Part shown: positions 44,801 to 53,914 of the stretch, one piece after another
How positions within the stretch are numbered: the first letter of the stretch is position 1
Layout of the letters: each line of letters opens with the position of its first letter
Origin: Agromyces sp. H66
Lineage (GTDB): Bacteria > Actinomycetota > Actinomycetes > Actinomycetales > Microbacteriaceae
Reading direction: 5' to 3'
DNA length: 64,000 bases
Assembly (NCBI RefSeq): GCF_004959775.1
Contig: NZ_SJZG01000015.1
Coordinates: 23,014 to 87,013 of the forward strand
Notes under the pieces: generated by a model
The model's database searches: none
The model's input: the letters and a program-made list of their open reading frames with translations, nothing else
What the model was told of the DNA's origin: nothing
Translations under genes and position numbers: made by a program

Positions 44801-47377
44801 ATGACCAAGTTGCCAGGAGAGAACCTCACGAGGCTCGAAGCCGAGGAGCGGGCTGCGCTCGTCACGGTGCACGACTACGACGTCGTGCTCGACGTGACCA
44901 CCGGCCCCGACGTGTTCCGGAGCACGACCACGGTGCGGTTCGCCGCGACCGAGGGCGCCTCCACGTTCATCGACGCGATCACCGCCGCGGTGCACTCGGT
45001 CACGCTGAACGGCGTGGCGCTCGATCCGGCGGAGGTGAGCGACGGCGTGCGCATCCAGCTGCCGGGCCTCGCCGCCGAGAACGAGCTCGTCGTCGTCGCC
45101 GACGGCCGGTACATGCACACGGGTGAGGGTCTGCACCGATTCGTGGACCCGGTCGACGGCGAGGCCTACCTCTACACGCAGTTCGAGGTGCCCGACTCCC
45201 GCCGCATGTTCGCGGTGTTCGAGCAGCCCGACCTCAAGGCCTCGTTCCGGTTCACCGTCACGGCCCCCGCCCACTGGGAGGTCGTCTCGAACTCGCCGAC
45301 GCCCGAGCCGGTCGACGCGGTCGCCGGCGACGGCAGCGGCACCGCCGCGAAGACGTGGGCGTTCGAGCCGACCCCGCGCATCTCGAGCTACATCACCGCC
45401 CTCGTCGCAGGCCCGTACGCCGTGGTGCGCGACGAGCTCACCTCGGCCGACGGCCGTGTCATCCCGCTCGGGGTGTTCAGCCGCAAGAGCCTCTCGGAGC
45501 ACCTCGACGCCGACTACATCTTCGAGAAGACCAAGCAGGGCTTCGAGTACTTCGAGCGCAAGTTCGGCGTGCCCTACCCGTTCGCGAAGTACGACCAGCT
45601 CTTCGTGCCCGAGTACAACGCCGGTGCCATGGAGAACGCGGGCGCCGTGACGTTCACCGAGTTCTACGTGTTCCGGTCGAAGGTGACCGACGCCGTGCGC
45701 GAGCGCCGCGTCGTCACGATCCTGCACGAGCTCGCCCACATGTGGTTCGGCGACCTCGTCACGATGAAGTGGTGGAACGACCTCTGGCTCAACGAGTCGT
45801 TCGCCGAGTGGGCATCGACGATCGCCACCGCCGAGGCCACCGAGTGGACCGAGGCGTGGACGACGTTCAACTCGATGGAGAAGAGCTGGGCGTACCGCCA
45901 GGACCAGCTGCCGTCGACGCATCCCGTCGTCGCCACCATCAACGACCTCGAGGACGTGCAGGTCAACTTCGACGGCATCACCTACGCCAAGGGCGGCTCG
46001 GTGCTGAAGCAGCTCGTGGCCTGGGTGGGCGTCGACGCGTTCTTCGCCGGCGTGTCCGCCTATTTCCAGAAGCACGCGTGGGGCAACACGACCCTCGCCG
46101 ACCTCCTCGCCGAGCTCGAGGTCGCGAGCGGTCGCGACCTCTCGGACTGGTCGGGCCTCTGGCTCGAGACCTCCGGCGTCAACACGCTGCGTCCCGACAT
46201 CGCGACCGACGACGACGGCGTCATCACGTCGTTCGCCGTGCTGCAGTCGGCCATCGAGGAGCACCCCACCATCCGCCCGCACCGGCTCGCCATCGGGTTC
46301 TACAACCTGCACGACGGCAAGCTCGTGCGCGACCACCGCGTCGAACTCGACGTCGCCGACGAACGAACCTCGGTGCCCGAGCTCATCGGACGCGCACGAC
46401 CCGACCTCGTGCTGCTCAACGACGACGATCTCGCCTACGCCAAGATCCGGCTCGACGAGGCGTCGCACGGCGTCGCGCTCGCGAACCTCTCCGAGATCGC
46501 CGATCCCCTCGCTCGAGCCCTCGTGTGGAGCTCGGTGTGGGATGCCACGCGCGACGCCGAGACCCGGGCCAGCGACTACCTCGCCCTCGTGCTCGGCAAC
46601 ATCGCGAGCGAGACCGAGTCGACGACGCTGCGCATCGTGCTCGCCAACGCCGTGCTCGCCGCCAGCTCGTACGTCGCGCCCGAGCGCCGCGCCGAGGCCC
46701 GCCGCACCCTGGCCGACGGCTTCTGGCGCCTCGCGCAGGAGGCCGAGCCCGGCAGCGACGCGCAGTTCCAATTCGTCACGAACTTCGCGGGTCTCGCCGA
46801 GGCAGGGTCGCACGTCGACGAGCTCGAGGCGCTGCATGACGGCTCGCTCAAGCTCGACGGCCTCGAGATCGACACGGACCTGGGCTGGGAGCTGCTCATC
46901 GCGCTCGTCGCCGCGGGCCGGGCCGGCGACGCCGAGATCGACGCACGCCTCGCCACCGACAACACCGCCACCGGGCAGCAGTCGGCCGCGAACGCGCGCG
47001 CCGCGATCCAGACGCTCGAGGCGAAGGAGCGGGCGTGGTCGTCGCTCGTCGACGTCGACACGGCGACGAACACGATCGTTCGCGAGACCGCCGAGGGCTT
47101 CCTGCGGGCGAGCGACCCCGCACTGCTCGAGGCGTTCGTCGACCGGTACTTCGCCATGCTCGAGCGCGTCTGGGACGAGCGCAGCTACGCCATCGCCGAG
47201 AAGCTCGTCGACGGGCTGTATCCGGCGCCGCTCGCGAACCGGGCGCTCGCGGACGCGAGCCGCGCCTGGCTCGACGCGCACCCCGACGTGCCCGCGCTGC
47301 GCCGCCTCGTGATCGAGCGTCTCGCCGGCATCGACCGGGCGCTCGCCGCGCAGGAGCGCGACGCGCAGCAGGGGTAG
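44801..47377 (+). CDS. pepN: Aminopeptidase N (M1 family), copy 1
   Basis: 858 residues, zinc aminopeptidase removing N-terminal residues from peptides; no signal peptide, so cytoplasmic. The exopeptidase motif GAMEN is near residue 275, and the zinc site HELAH begins at residue 309 with the third ligand Glu 18 residues on (NESFAEW). The ERAP1-like C-terminal helical domain is complete. The ATG directly abuts GGGAGAGG; a TTG three codons later (44810) has better spacing, so the start is uncertain. A second pepN lies 4 kb downstream. Confidence 0.95.
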   Translation: MTKLPGENLTRLEAEERAALVTVHDYDVVLDVTTGPDVFRSTTTVRFAATEGASTFIDAITAAVHSVTLNGVALDPAEVSDGVRIQLPGLAAENELVVVADGRYMHTGEGLHRFVDPVDGEAYLYTQFEVPDSRRMFAVFEQPDLKASFRFTVTAPAHWEVVSNSPTPEPVDAVAGDGSGTAAKTWAFEPTPRISSYITALVAGPYAVVRDELTSADGRVIPLGVFSRKSLSEHLDADYIFEKTKQGFEYFERKFGVPYPFAKYDQLFVPEYNAGAMENAGAVTFTEFYVFRSKVTDAVRERRVVTILHELAHMWFGDLVTMKWWNDLWLNESFAEWASTIATAEATEWTEAWTTFNSMEKSWAYRQDQLPSTHPVVATINDLEDVQVNFDGITYAKGGSVLKQLVAWVGVDAFFAGVSAYFQKHAWGNTTLADLLAELEVASGRDLSDWSGLWLETSGVNTLRPDIATDDDGVITSFAVLQSAIEEHPTIRPHRLAIGFYNLHDGKLVRDHRVELDVADERTSVPELIGRARPDLVLLNDDDLAYAKIRLDEASHGVALANLSEIADPLARALVWSSVWDATRDAETRASDYLALVLGNIASETESTTLRIVLANAVLAASSYVAPERRAEARRTLADGFWRLAQEAEPGSDAQFQFVTNFAGLAEAGSHVDELEALHDGSLKLDGLEIDTDLGWELLIALVAAGRAGDAEIDARLATDNTATGQQSAANARAAIQTLEAKERAWSSLVDVDTATNTIVRETAEGFLRASDPALLEAFVDRYFAMLERVWDERSYAIAEKLVDGLYPAPLANRALADASRAWLDAHPDVPALRRLVIERLAGIDRALAAQERDAQQG

Positions 47378-47405
47378 CACCACCCCGCCACCGGCACGGG
47401 GCGGT

Positions 47406-47433
47406 CGCGAGTAGTACCCCGGTACGACTCGCG
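47406..47433. promoter_or_regulatory. Palindrome upstream of the ABC/two-component operon
   Basis: CGCGAGTAGTACCC and CGGTACGACTCGCG form a 28-base inverted repeat with one internal mismatch plus the centre pair. It lies 29-56 bases after pepN copy 1 and 50 bases before the -10 box of the ABC gene. A candidate site for the downstream LuxR-type regulator; a terminator is less likely because there is almost no loop. Confidence 0.5.
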
Positions 47434-47483
47434 GCCGCCCGCGAACCGTCCCACCGTCCGATCTGCGGCGGCTGCGGCATCCG

Positions 47484-47489
47484 TAGCGT
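47484..47489 (+). promoter_or_regulatory. -10 box of the ABC transporter operon
   Basis: TAGCGT, seven bases, then the ATG at 47497; leaderless. Confidence 0.6.
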
Positions 47490-47496
47490 CGAAGCC

Positions 47497-48408
47497 ATGA
47501 TCACCGCAGCAGGACTCAGCAAGCGCTACGGCGCGAAGACCGCCGTCGACGGACTCGACTTCACCGTGCATCCCGGCCGCGTCACCGGATTCCTCGGCCC
47601 GAACGGGGCCGGCAAGTCCACCACGATGCGCATGATCGTCGGACTCGACCGCCCGAGCGCGGGCAGCGTCACGGTCAACGGCAAGCCCTACGCACACCAC
47701 CGGGCGCCGCTCCACGAAGTGGGCGCGCTGCTCGACGCGAAGGCCGTGCACACCGGGCGCACCGCCGAGAACCACCTCCGGGCTATGGCCGCCACGCACG
47801 GCATCGGCGAGCGCCGAGTGCGCGAGGTCATCGAGCTCACCGGCCTCGAGTCGGTCGCGCGCAAGCGCGTCGGCGGCTTCTCGCTCGGCATGGGCCAGCG
47901 CCTCGGGATCGCCGCCGCACTCCTCGGCGACCCCGCGACGCTCATCCTCGACGAACCCGTCAACGGCCTCGACCCCGAGGGCGTGCTCTGGGTGCGCCGC
48001 CTCGTGCGCAGCCTCGCCGCCGAGGGCCGGACCATCTTCCTCTCCTCGCACCTCATGAGCGAGATGGCGCAGACCGCCGACCACCTCATCGTGCTCGGCA
48101 AGGGCCGGATCATCACGGATGCCCCGGTCGCCGACGTCATCGCCGGCAACACCGGGACCCGCGTACGTGTTCGCTCGCCGCACGCGTCGCAGCTCGCCGA
48201 CCTCCTCGCCGGTCCCGATGTGAGCGTCATGCGCTCCGAGGCGGGACTCCTGGAGATCACGGGCGTCGAGGCATCCGGCATCGGCGACCTCGCCGCCGAG
48301 CACTCGCTCGCCATCCACGAACTCACCACCCTGAACGCGTCGCTCGAGGAGGCCTACATGGCCCTCACGGCCGACGCCGTCGAATACCGCACGGAGGCAC
48401 TCCGATGA
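47497..48408 (+). CDS. ABC transporter ATP-binding protein (ABC-2 type)
   Basis: 303 residues. Walker A GPNGAGKS is at 34-41, the signature is FSLGMGQR (instead of LSGGQ), Walker B LILDEP near 150, and the H-loop Ser-Ser-His is in IFLSSHLMSEM. The C-terminal extension after 215 is like that of BcrA/DrrA exporter ATPases. Probably drives export of a peptide antibiotic or lipid. It overlaps the permease start by four bases (ATGA). Confidence 0.94.
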   Translation: MITAAGLSKRYGAKTAVDGLDFTVHPGRVTGFLGPNGAGKSTTMRMIVGLDRPSAGSVTVNGKPYAHHRAPLHEVGALLDAKAVHTGRTAENHLRAMAATHGIGERRVREVIELTGLESVARKRVGGFSLGMGQRLGIAAALLGDPATLILDEPVNGLDPEGVLWVRRLVRSLAAEGRTIFLSSHLMSEMAQTADHLIVLGKGRIITDAPVADVIAGNTGTRVRVRSPHASQLADLLAGPDVSVMRSEAGLLEITGVEASGIGDLAAEHSLAIHELTTLNASLEEAYMALTADAVEYRTEALR

Positions 48409-49256
48409 CCACCATCACCCCCGAAATCTCACAGTTCCAGCCCACCCGAACGACGTCCCTGACCTTCACGGGCGTGCTCCGCTCCGAGTGGATCAAGCTC
48501 AGGAGCCTCCGCTCCACGGCGTGGTCGTACGCCCTCGTCGTGACGATCTCGATCGGCATGGCACTGATCATGTCGCTGGCGATGGCGAGCGGCCTGGAAG
48601 GCGGTCCGGACATCGCGGGAGCGCCGGTCGACCAGCAGGCGCAGTTCGTCGTGGACGCGTCGGTGTTCGGCGTGTACTTCGGCCAGCTCGTCGCCGGCGT
48701 GCTCGGCGTGCTCGTGATCAGCGGCGAGTACACGACGGGCATGATCCGATCGACCCTCGCCGCGGTGCCGACGCGCCGGCCGGCGCTGGCGGCGAAGGCC
48801 GCCGTGCTGTTCGTCGCCACGTTCGTCGTGGGAGCGATCGCCACATTCGGCGCCTTCCTCGTCTCGTCGCTGGTGTTCGCGGGGATCGACGTCTCCGCGA
48901 ACCTCGCCGAGCCGGGAGTGATCCTCCCGATCCTCGGTGCCGCGCTCTACCTGGCCATCGTCGCCGTGTTCGCGCTCGGCGTGGGCGCGATGCTCCGCAG
49001 CAGCGCGGGCGGCATCGCCGCAGTGCTCGGCCTCATCCTGCTCGCGCCGACGGTGCTGCAGATGATTCCGGCGGACTGGGCGCACGACCTCCTCCCGTAC
49101 ATGTTCTCCATCGCCGGCATGGGGATCTTCACCTCGACGACGGCCGGGCCCACCGCCGACGCCTTCGGCGTCTGGCTCAACCTCGTGATCGTGCTGGGCT
49201 GGGTCGCGGCATCCGTCACCGGCGCCGCTGCGCTCCTCACGAGGCGCGACGCGTAG
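48405..49256 (+). CDS. ABC transporter permease (ABC-2 type)
   Basis: 283 residues with six membrane helices and the typical RSEWIKLRSLRSTAWSYALV amphipathic start near residues 25-45. It contains GEYTTGMIRSTLAAVPTR, the conserved cytoplasmic loop of ABC-2 permeases. It forms an exporter with the ATPase upstream. Its stop TAG begins the -10 box TAGCAT of the kinase gene. Confidence 0.92.
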   Translation: MTTITPEISQFQPTRTTSLTFTGVLRSEWIKLRSLRSTAWSYALVVTISIGMALIMSLAMASGLEGGPDIAGAPVDQQAQFVVDASVFGVYFGQLVAGVLGVLVISGEYTTGMIRSTLAAVPTRRPALAAKAAVLFVATFVVGAIATFGAFLVSSLVFAGIDVSANLAEPGVILPILGAALYLAIVAVFALGVGAMLRSSAGGIAAVLGLILLAPTVLQMIPADWAHDLLPYMFSIAGMGIFTSTTAGPTADAFGVWLNLVIVLGWVAASVTGAAALLTRRDA

Positions 49257-49259
49257 CAT
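49254..49259 (+). promoter_or_regulatory. -10 box of the kinase formed partly by the permease stop codon
   Basis: TAGCAT; TAG is the permease stop, and the ATG of the kinase follows seven bases later. Confidence 0.55.
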
Positions 49260-49266
49260 CCTGTCC

Positions 49267-50550
49267 ATGACCGAATCGCAGCTCGCCCCCGACCCCGCCG
49301 ATGCGGTGGTCGGGGGCGAGTTGCGCCTGCCGAAGCCGCCCGGCGTCGTCCGCCAGTTCTGGGCGCGGCATCCGCGGCTCGTCGACGGGCTGATCGCCGG
49401 GATCTACGGCGTGCCGACGCTCGTCAACACGATCGTGTCGGCGATCGAGTACCAGCACCCCACGTTGATCGCCATCGTCAACGTCGCGGTGGTGCTCACG
49501 GCGAGCGCCGCGATCATGCTGATGCGGCGCACGCACACCTGGGTCGTGCTCGGACTCGCGTGGCTCGCCTGCCTGGTCTCCGCGACGGCTGTCTCGATCG
49601 ACACCTTCGCGATCGTTCTCGCCCTGTACGCGCTCGCGGTGTACGGCTCGTCTCGTGCGGCGTGGATCGGCCTCGGCGCGTCCGTCGCGGTCGCCACCTT
49701 CGCGGGCTATCTCTCGACGTGGGTTCGGAGTACCCCGCCCTTCGAGCCCGCGGACCTCGATCCGATCAGTTCGTCGATCGCGTTCGCGGTGTTCATGCTC
49801 ATCGCCACCCTCATCGGCGTCACCGTCGGCAATCGGCGCCGCTACCTCGACGCGCTCATCGCCCGCGCCCACGACCTCGCCCGCGAGCGCGACCAGGAGC
49901 GACAGCTCGCCGCGGCGGCCGAGCGGGCCCGCATCGCCCGGGAGATGCACGACATCGTGTCGCACGGGCTGACCGTGATGATCACGCTCGCCGAAGGCTC
50001 GGCGGCCACCGTCGAACACGACCCTGCGCGATCCGCCGAGGCGATGCGGCGCGTCGCCGACGCCGGACGCGACGCGCTCAGCGAGATGCGCCGCATGCTC
50101 GGCGTGCTCAACGATGCCTCGGGCGACGCGGCCACCCGCTCGCCGCAACCCGATGCCGCCGCGATCCCCGACCTCGTCGAGGGGTTCCGCGAGGCGGGAC
50201 TGCCGGTGCGACTGACCACGGCGGGCGCCCCGATCACGGGCACCGCACTGCAGCTGGCGGCCTACCGCATCGTGCAGGAGGGGCTCACGAACGTGCTCCG
50301 GCACGCCGACGGCGCCCAGCACGTCGAAGTGCTCCTCGACCACCGCGACGACGCCGTCGAGATCACGATCGAGGACGACGCCGTGCATGCGAGCGGCCGG
50401 ATGTCCGGCGCCGGGCGCGGGCTCGAGGGCCTGCGCGAACGCGTCGCGCTCTCCGGCGGCACCCTGGAGGCGGGGCCCCGAGCGGGGAACGGATGGCGCC
50501 TGCACGCGGTGCTTCCGACCGAGCCGTCGGACCCGAGGGAGGACCCTTGA
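49267..50550 (+). CDS. Sensor histidine kinase
   Basis: 427 residues. About five N-terminal membrane helices (residues 35-190) lead to a HisKA_3 domain with the phospho-accepting His at residue 228 (AREMHDIVSHGL) and a C-terminal HATPase (GLTNVLRHADGA, GAGRGLEGLRERV). It is of the intramembrane-sensing DesK/LiaS type, often tied to adjacent ABC-2 exporters. The regulator begins inside its stop (TTGA). Confidence 0.94.
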   Translation: MTESQLAPDPADAVVGGELRLPKPPGVVRQFWARHPRLVDGLIAGIYGVPTLVNTIVSAIEYQHPTLIAIVNVAVVLTASAAIMLMRRTHTWVVLGLAWLACLVSATAVSIDTFAIVLALYALAVYGSSRAAWIGLGASVAVATFAGYLSTWVRSTPPFEPADLDPISSSIAFAVFMLIATLIGVTVGNRRRYLDALIARAHDLARERDQERQLAAAAERARIAREMHDIVSHGLTVMITLAEGSAATVEHDPARSAEAMRRVADAGRDALSEMRRMLGVLNDASGDAATRSPQPDAAAIPDLVEGFREAGLPVRLTTAGAPITGTALQLAAYRIVQEGLTNVLRHADGAQHVEVLLDHRDDAVEITIEDDAVHASGRMSGAGRGLEGLRERVALSGGTLEAGPRAGNGWRLHAVLPTEPSDPREDP

Positions 50551-51245
50551 ACGGGGACACGTCGCCCATCCGCGTCGCGATCGTCGACGACCAGGAGCTC
50601 GTGCGCACGGGCTTCCACATGGTGCTCGACGCCGAGCCGGGGATCGAGGTGGTCGGTGAGGCGGGCGACGGTCGCGAGGCCATCCGGCTCGCTGTCGAGG
50701 CATCCGTCGATGTGATGCTCATGGACGTGCGGATGCCCGGCATGGACGGCATCGCCGCCACCGCGGAGGTGATCGCGACGCGGTCGGCGCCGAAGGTCAT
50801 CGTGCTCACGACGTTCGACCTCGACGAGTACGCGTTCGCCGCCATTCGGGCGGGCGCGAGCGGATTCCTGCTCAAGGACGTGCGCCCGCAGGACCTCGCC
50901 GCCGCGATCCGCGCCGTGCACGACGGCGACGCGGCCCTCTCCCCGCGGGTCACCCGGCGCATGATCGAGCTGTTCTCCACCGAGCTGCCCGCACCGACCG
51001 ACCGACCCGCGGCGCCGAGCCCGATCGATGCGCTGACCCCGCGGGAGCGTGAGATCCTCGTCGCCATCGCCGAGGGCCTCAACAACGGCGAGCTCGCCGG
51101 GCGCTTCTTCCTCTCGGAATCGACCGTGAAGACGCACGTCGGCCACATCCTGACGAAGCTCGACGCGCGCGACCGCGTGCACCTCGTGATCCTCGCCTAC
51201 GAGCACGGCCTCATGTCGTCGGGTCCGGCGGGCGGCCGTCCGTAG
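50547..51245 (+). CDS. LuxR-family response regulator
   Basis: 232 residues. The receiver domain has acidic pair VDDQ near 14-15 and phospho-acceptor Asp at residue 60 (LMDVRMPGMDG). The LuxR helix-turn-helix is C-terminal (LTPREREILVAIAEGLNNGELAGRFFLSESTVKTHVGHI). The start is a rare TTG overlapping the kinase stop, with GAGGGAGG upstream. It probably controls the ABC exporter genes; the palindrome at 47406 is a candidate site. Confidence 0.94.
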   Translation: MNGDTSPIRVAIVDDQELVRTGFHMVLDAEPGIEVVGEAGDGREAIRLAVEASVDVMLMDVRMPGMDGIAATAEVIATRSAPKVIVLTTFDLDEYAFAAIRAGASGFLLKDVRPQDLAAAIRAVHDGDAALSPRVTRRMIELFSTELPAPTDRPAAPSPIDALTPREREILVAIAEGLNNGELAGRFFLSESTVKTHVGHILTKLDARDRVHLVILAYEHGLMSSGPAGGRP

Positions 51246-51299
51246 GGGTGCACGCTCGTCGGTAGGCTGGCCGAGCACACCGACTCGAAGGGTTCCTCC

Positions 51300-53903
51300 A
51301 TGCCTGCTGCCAACCTCACGCGCGCCGAGGCGATCGAGCGCTCCGCCGTCGTGAGCGCCCCCTCCTACGAGGTCGTCCTCGACCTCACCCGGGGCGCCGA
51401 GACGTTCCGAAGCGAGACGACGGTTCGGTTCACGGGCATGCCGGGCGGCTCGACCTTCATCGAGGCGTGCACCGACGCCATCCACTCGATCACGCTGAAC
51501 GGCCGATCGCTCGACCCGGCCGCGGTGAGCGACGGAACGCGCATCCGGCTCGACGACCTCGCGGCCGCGAACGAACTGCACGTCGTCGCCGACGCGCGCT
51601 ACACGAACACCGGAGAGGGCCTCCACCGCTTCGTCGACCCGGTCGACGGCGAGGCCTACCTGTACACCGAGTTCGCCGTGGCCGAGGCGAACCGAGTGTT
51701 CGCGGTGTTCGACCAGCCCGACCTCAAGGCTTCGTTCCGGTTCACCATCACGGCGCCCGCGCACTGGACCGTGCTCTCGAACGCACCCTCGCCCGACCCG
51801 GTCGCCGAGCCCGTCGAGGCGGCGACCGGCGCGACGGGCTCGGGGCACGCGGCATCCGCCACCTGGACCTTCGAGCCGGGGCCCGTGATCTCGAGCTACA
51901 TCGTCGCCATCGTCGCCGGCCCGTACACGGCCTGGCACGGCTCGGCGCGCAGCGTCGACGGCCGCGACATCCCGCTCGGGCTGTTCACTCGCGCGTCGCT
52001 CGCGCAGTACGCCGAGCCCGACGTGATGTTCGAGACCGTGCAGGCCGGCCTCGCCTTCTACGAGAACGCGTTCGGGGTGCCCTACCCGTACGGCAAGTAC
52101 GACCAGATCTTCGTGCCGGAGTACAACTGGGGCGCGATGGAGAACGTCGGCGCCGTCACGTTCAACGAGGGCTACCTGTTCCGAGCCCGCGTCTCCGACG
52201 CCCATCGCGAGCAGCGCGCCATCGTCGTGCTGCACGAGCTGAGCCACATGTGGTTCGGCAACTCGGTGACGATGAAGTGGTGGAACGACCTGTGGCTCAA
52301 CGAGTCGTTCGCCACCTGGGCGTCGACCCTCGCCACCGCCGCGGTCACCGAGTTCACGGGCGTGTGGGCCACGTTCGCGAGCGATGAGAAGACGCACGCG
52401 GCCGAGCAGGACCAGCTGCCCTCGACGCACCCCATCGTCGCCGAGATCCGCGACCTCGCCGACGTCGAGGTGAACTTCGACAAGATCACCTACGACAAGG
52501 GCGCCTCCGTGCTCAAGCAGCTCGTCGCGTGGGTGGGCCTCGACGCCTTCCAGCGCGGCGTCGGCGCATACCTCACGGCGCACGCGGGCGGCAACGCCAC
52601 GCTCCGCGACCTCCTCGACGAGCTCGAGCGGGCGAGCGGGCGCGAGCTCACGCGCTGGTCGGAGCTATGGCTCGAGACCGCCGGCGTGAACACGCTGCGC
52701 GCGGTCGTCGAGACGGATGCCTCGGGCACGATCACCGCGGCCCGCGTCGAGCAGTCGGCGGCCCCGACGCATCCGACCCTCCGTCCCCACCGGCTCGCGA
52801 TCGGCTGCTACTCCGCCGACGCCGACGACGCCCTCGTGCGCACCCACCGCATCGAGCTCGACATCGACGGCGCCTCGACCGACGTGCCCGAGCTCGTCGG
52901 ACTGCCCCGCCCCGACCTGCTGCTCGTCAACGACGACGACCTCACCTATGCGAAGGTCCGGCTCGACGAGCGCTCGTTCGCGACGGCGACCTCGCGGCTC
53001 GCAGACCTCGCCGACCCGGTCGCCCGTGCGGTCGTGCTCGGCTCGGCGTGGGATGCCGTGCGCGACGCCGAGTTGCCGGCGAGCGACTTCGTGCGGCTCG
53101 TGCTCGGCAGCGTCGGCCACGAGACGCAGTCGGCGGCACGGGGCCTCGCGCTCGAGCACCTCGAGCTCGCGCTCTCGCGCTACCTCGCCGACGCGCACCA
53201 CGACGCCCTCTCCATCGAGGCGGGCGACGCGGTGTGGGCGCTCGCCGAGCTGGCCGGCGCCGGCTCCGACGCGCAGCTGCAGTTCGTCAAGGCGTTCACG
53301 CGCATCGCCGCGAGCCAGGCCCACGCCGACGTGCTCGGGAACCTCCTCGACGGGTCGATCAAGCTGCCGGGGCTCGAGGTGGACCTCGACCTGCGGTGGG
53401 ACCTCGTGATCGCGCACTCAGCGCTCGGCGCGGCGTCCGACGACGAGATCGACGGCGCGCTCGGGCTCGACGACACCGCGAAGGGGCGCCAGCTCGCCGA
53501 GACCGCGCGTGCCGCACGGCCCGACCAGGCGGTGAAGGATGCCGCGTGGCGGCGCGTCGCCACCGACACAGGCCTCTCGAACGACCTCGCGCGCGCGATC
53601 GCCGAGGGCTGGCGGCGCACGACGGAGCCCGAGCTGCTCGCGTCGACGGCGGCCGACTACTTCGCGATGCTGCAGGACACGTGGGCGAACCGCAGCTTCA
53701 CCATGGCCTCGCTCATCGTGAAGCGGCTCTTCCCGTCGCCGCTCGTCGACGAGGAGCTCGCGGACATGGCGCGCACCTGGCTCGCCGCCAACCCCGAACC
53801 GGCGCCGCTGCACCGGCTCGTATCGGAGCAGCTCGACGAGCTCGAGCGGGCCCTCGCGGCGCGTGAGCGAGACTCCGGCGTCCTCACGGTCGCCGCTCAG
53901 TAG
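51300..53903 (+). CDS. pepN: Aminopeptidase N (M1 family), copy 2
   Basis: 867 residues, a paralogue of the copy at 44801, aligned from end to end (both have ANLTR/ENLTR starts). WGAMENVGAVTF near residue 280 and HELSH at about 312, with the downstream Glu in NESFATW, are intact, so it should be active. No signal peptide. GAAGGG precedes the ATG. TAGGCT at 51263-51268 is the probable -10 box. Its TAG stop doubles as the start of the -10 box of mscS. Confidence 0.95.
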   Translation: MPAANLTRAEAIERSAVVSAPSYEVVLDLTRGAETFRSETTVRFTGMPGGSTFIEACTDAIHSITLNGRSLDPAAVSDGTRIRLDDLAAANELHVVADARYTNTGEGLHRFVDPVDGEAYLYTEFAVAEANRVFAVFDQPDLKASFRFTITAPAHWTVLSNAPSPDPVAEPVEAATGATGSGHAASATWTFEPGPVISSYIVAIVAGPYTAWHGSARSVDGRDIPLGLFTRASLAQYAEPDVMFETVQAGLAFYENAFGVPYPYGKYDQIFVPEYNWGAMENVGAVTFNEGYLFRARVSDAHREQRAIVVLHELSHMWFGNSVTMKWWNDLWLNESFATWASTLATAAVTEFTGVWATFASDEKTHAAEQDQLPSTHPIVAEIRDLADVEVNFDKITYDKGASVLKQLVAWVGLDAFQRGVGAYLTAHAGGNATLRDLLDELERASGRELTRWSELWLETAGVNTLRAVVETDASGTITAARVEQSAAPTHPTLRPHRLAIGCYSADADDALVRTHRIELDIDGASTDVPELVGLPRPDLLLVNDDDLTYAKVRLDERSFATATSRLADLADPVARAVVLGSAWDAVRDAELPASDFVRLVLGSVGHETQSAARGLALEHLELALSRYLADAHHDALSIEAGDAVWALAELAGAGSDAQLQFVKAFTRIAASQAHADVLGNLLDGSIKLPGLEVDLDLRWDLVIAHSALGAASDDEIDGALGLDDTAKGRQLAETARAARPDQAVKDAAWRRVATDTGLSNDLARAIAEGWRRTTEPELLASTAADYFAMLQDTWANRSFTMASLIVKRLFPSPLVDEELADMARTWLAANPEPAPLHRLVSEQLDELERALAARERDSGVLTVAAQ

Positions 53904-53906
53904 ACT
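53901..53906 (+). promoter_or_regulatory. -10 box of mscS formed partly by the pepN stop codon
   Basis: TAGACT; TAG is the stop of pepN copy 2, and the mscS ATG follows eight bases later. Confidence 0.55.
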
Positions 53907-53914
53907 TTCACCCC

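Noticed and set aside
44789..47383. 864-codon open frame on the minus strand
   Set aside because: Exact antisense of pepN copy 1, whose zinc and GAMEN motifs are complete on the plus strand.
50262..52583. 773-codon open frame on the minus strand
   Set aside because: Antisense of the response regulator and pepN copy 2; no domain signature.
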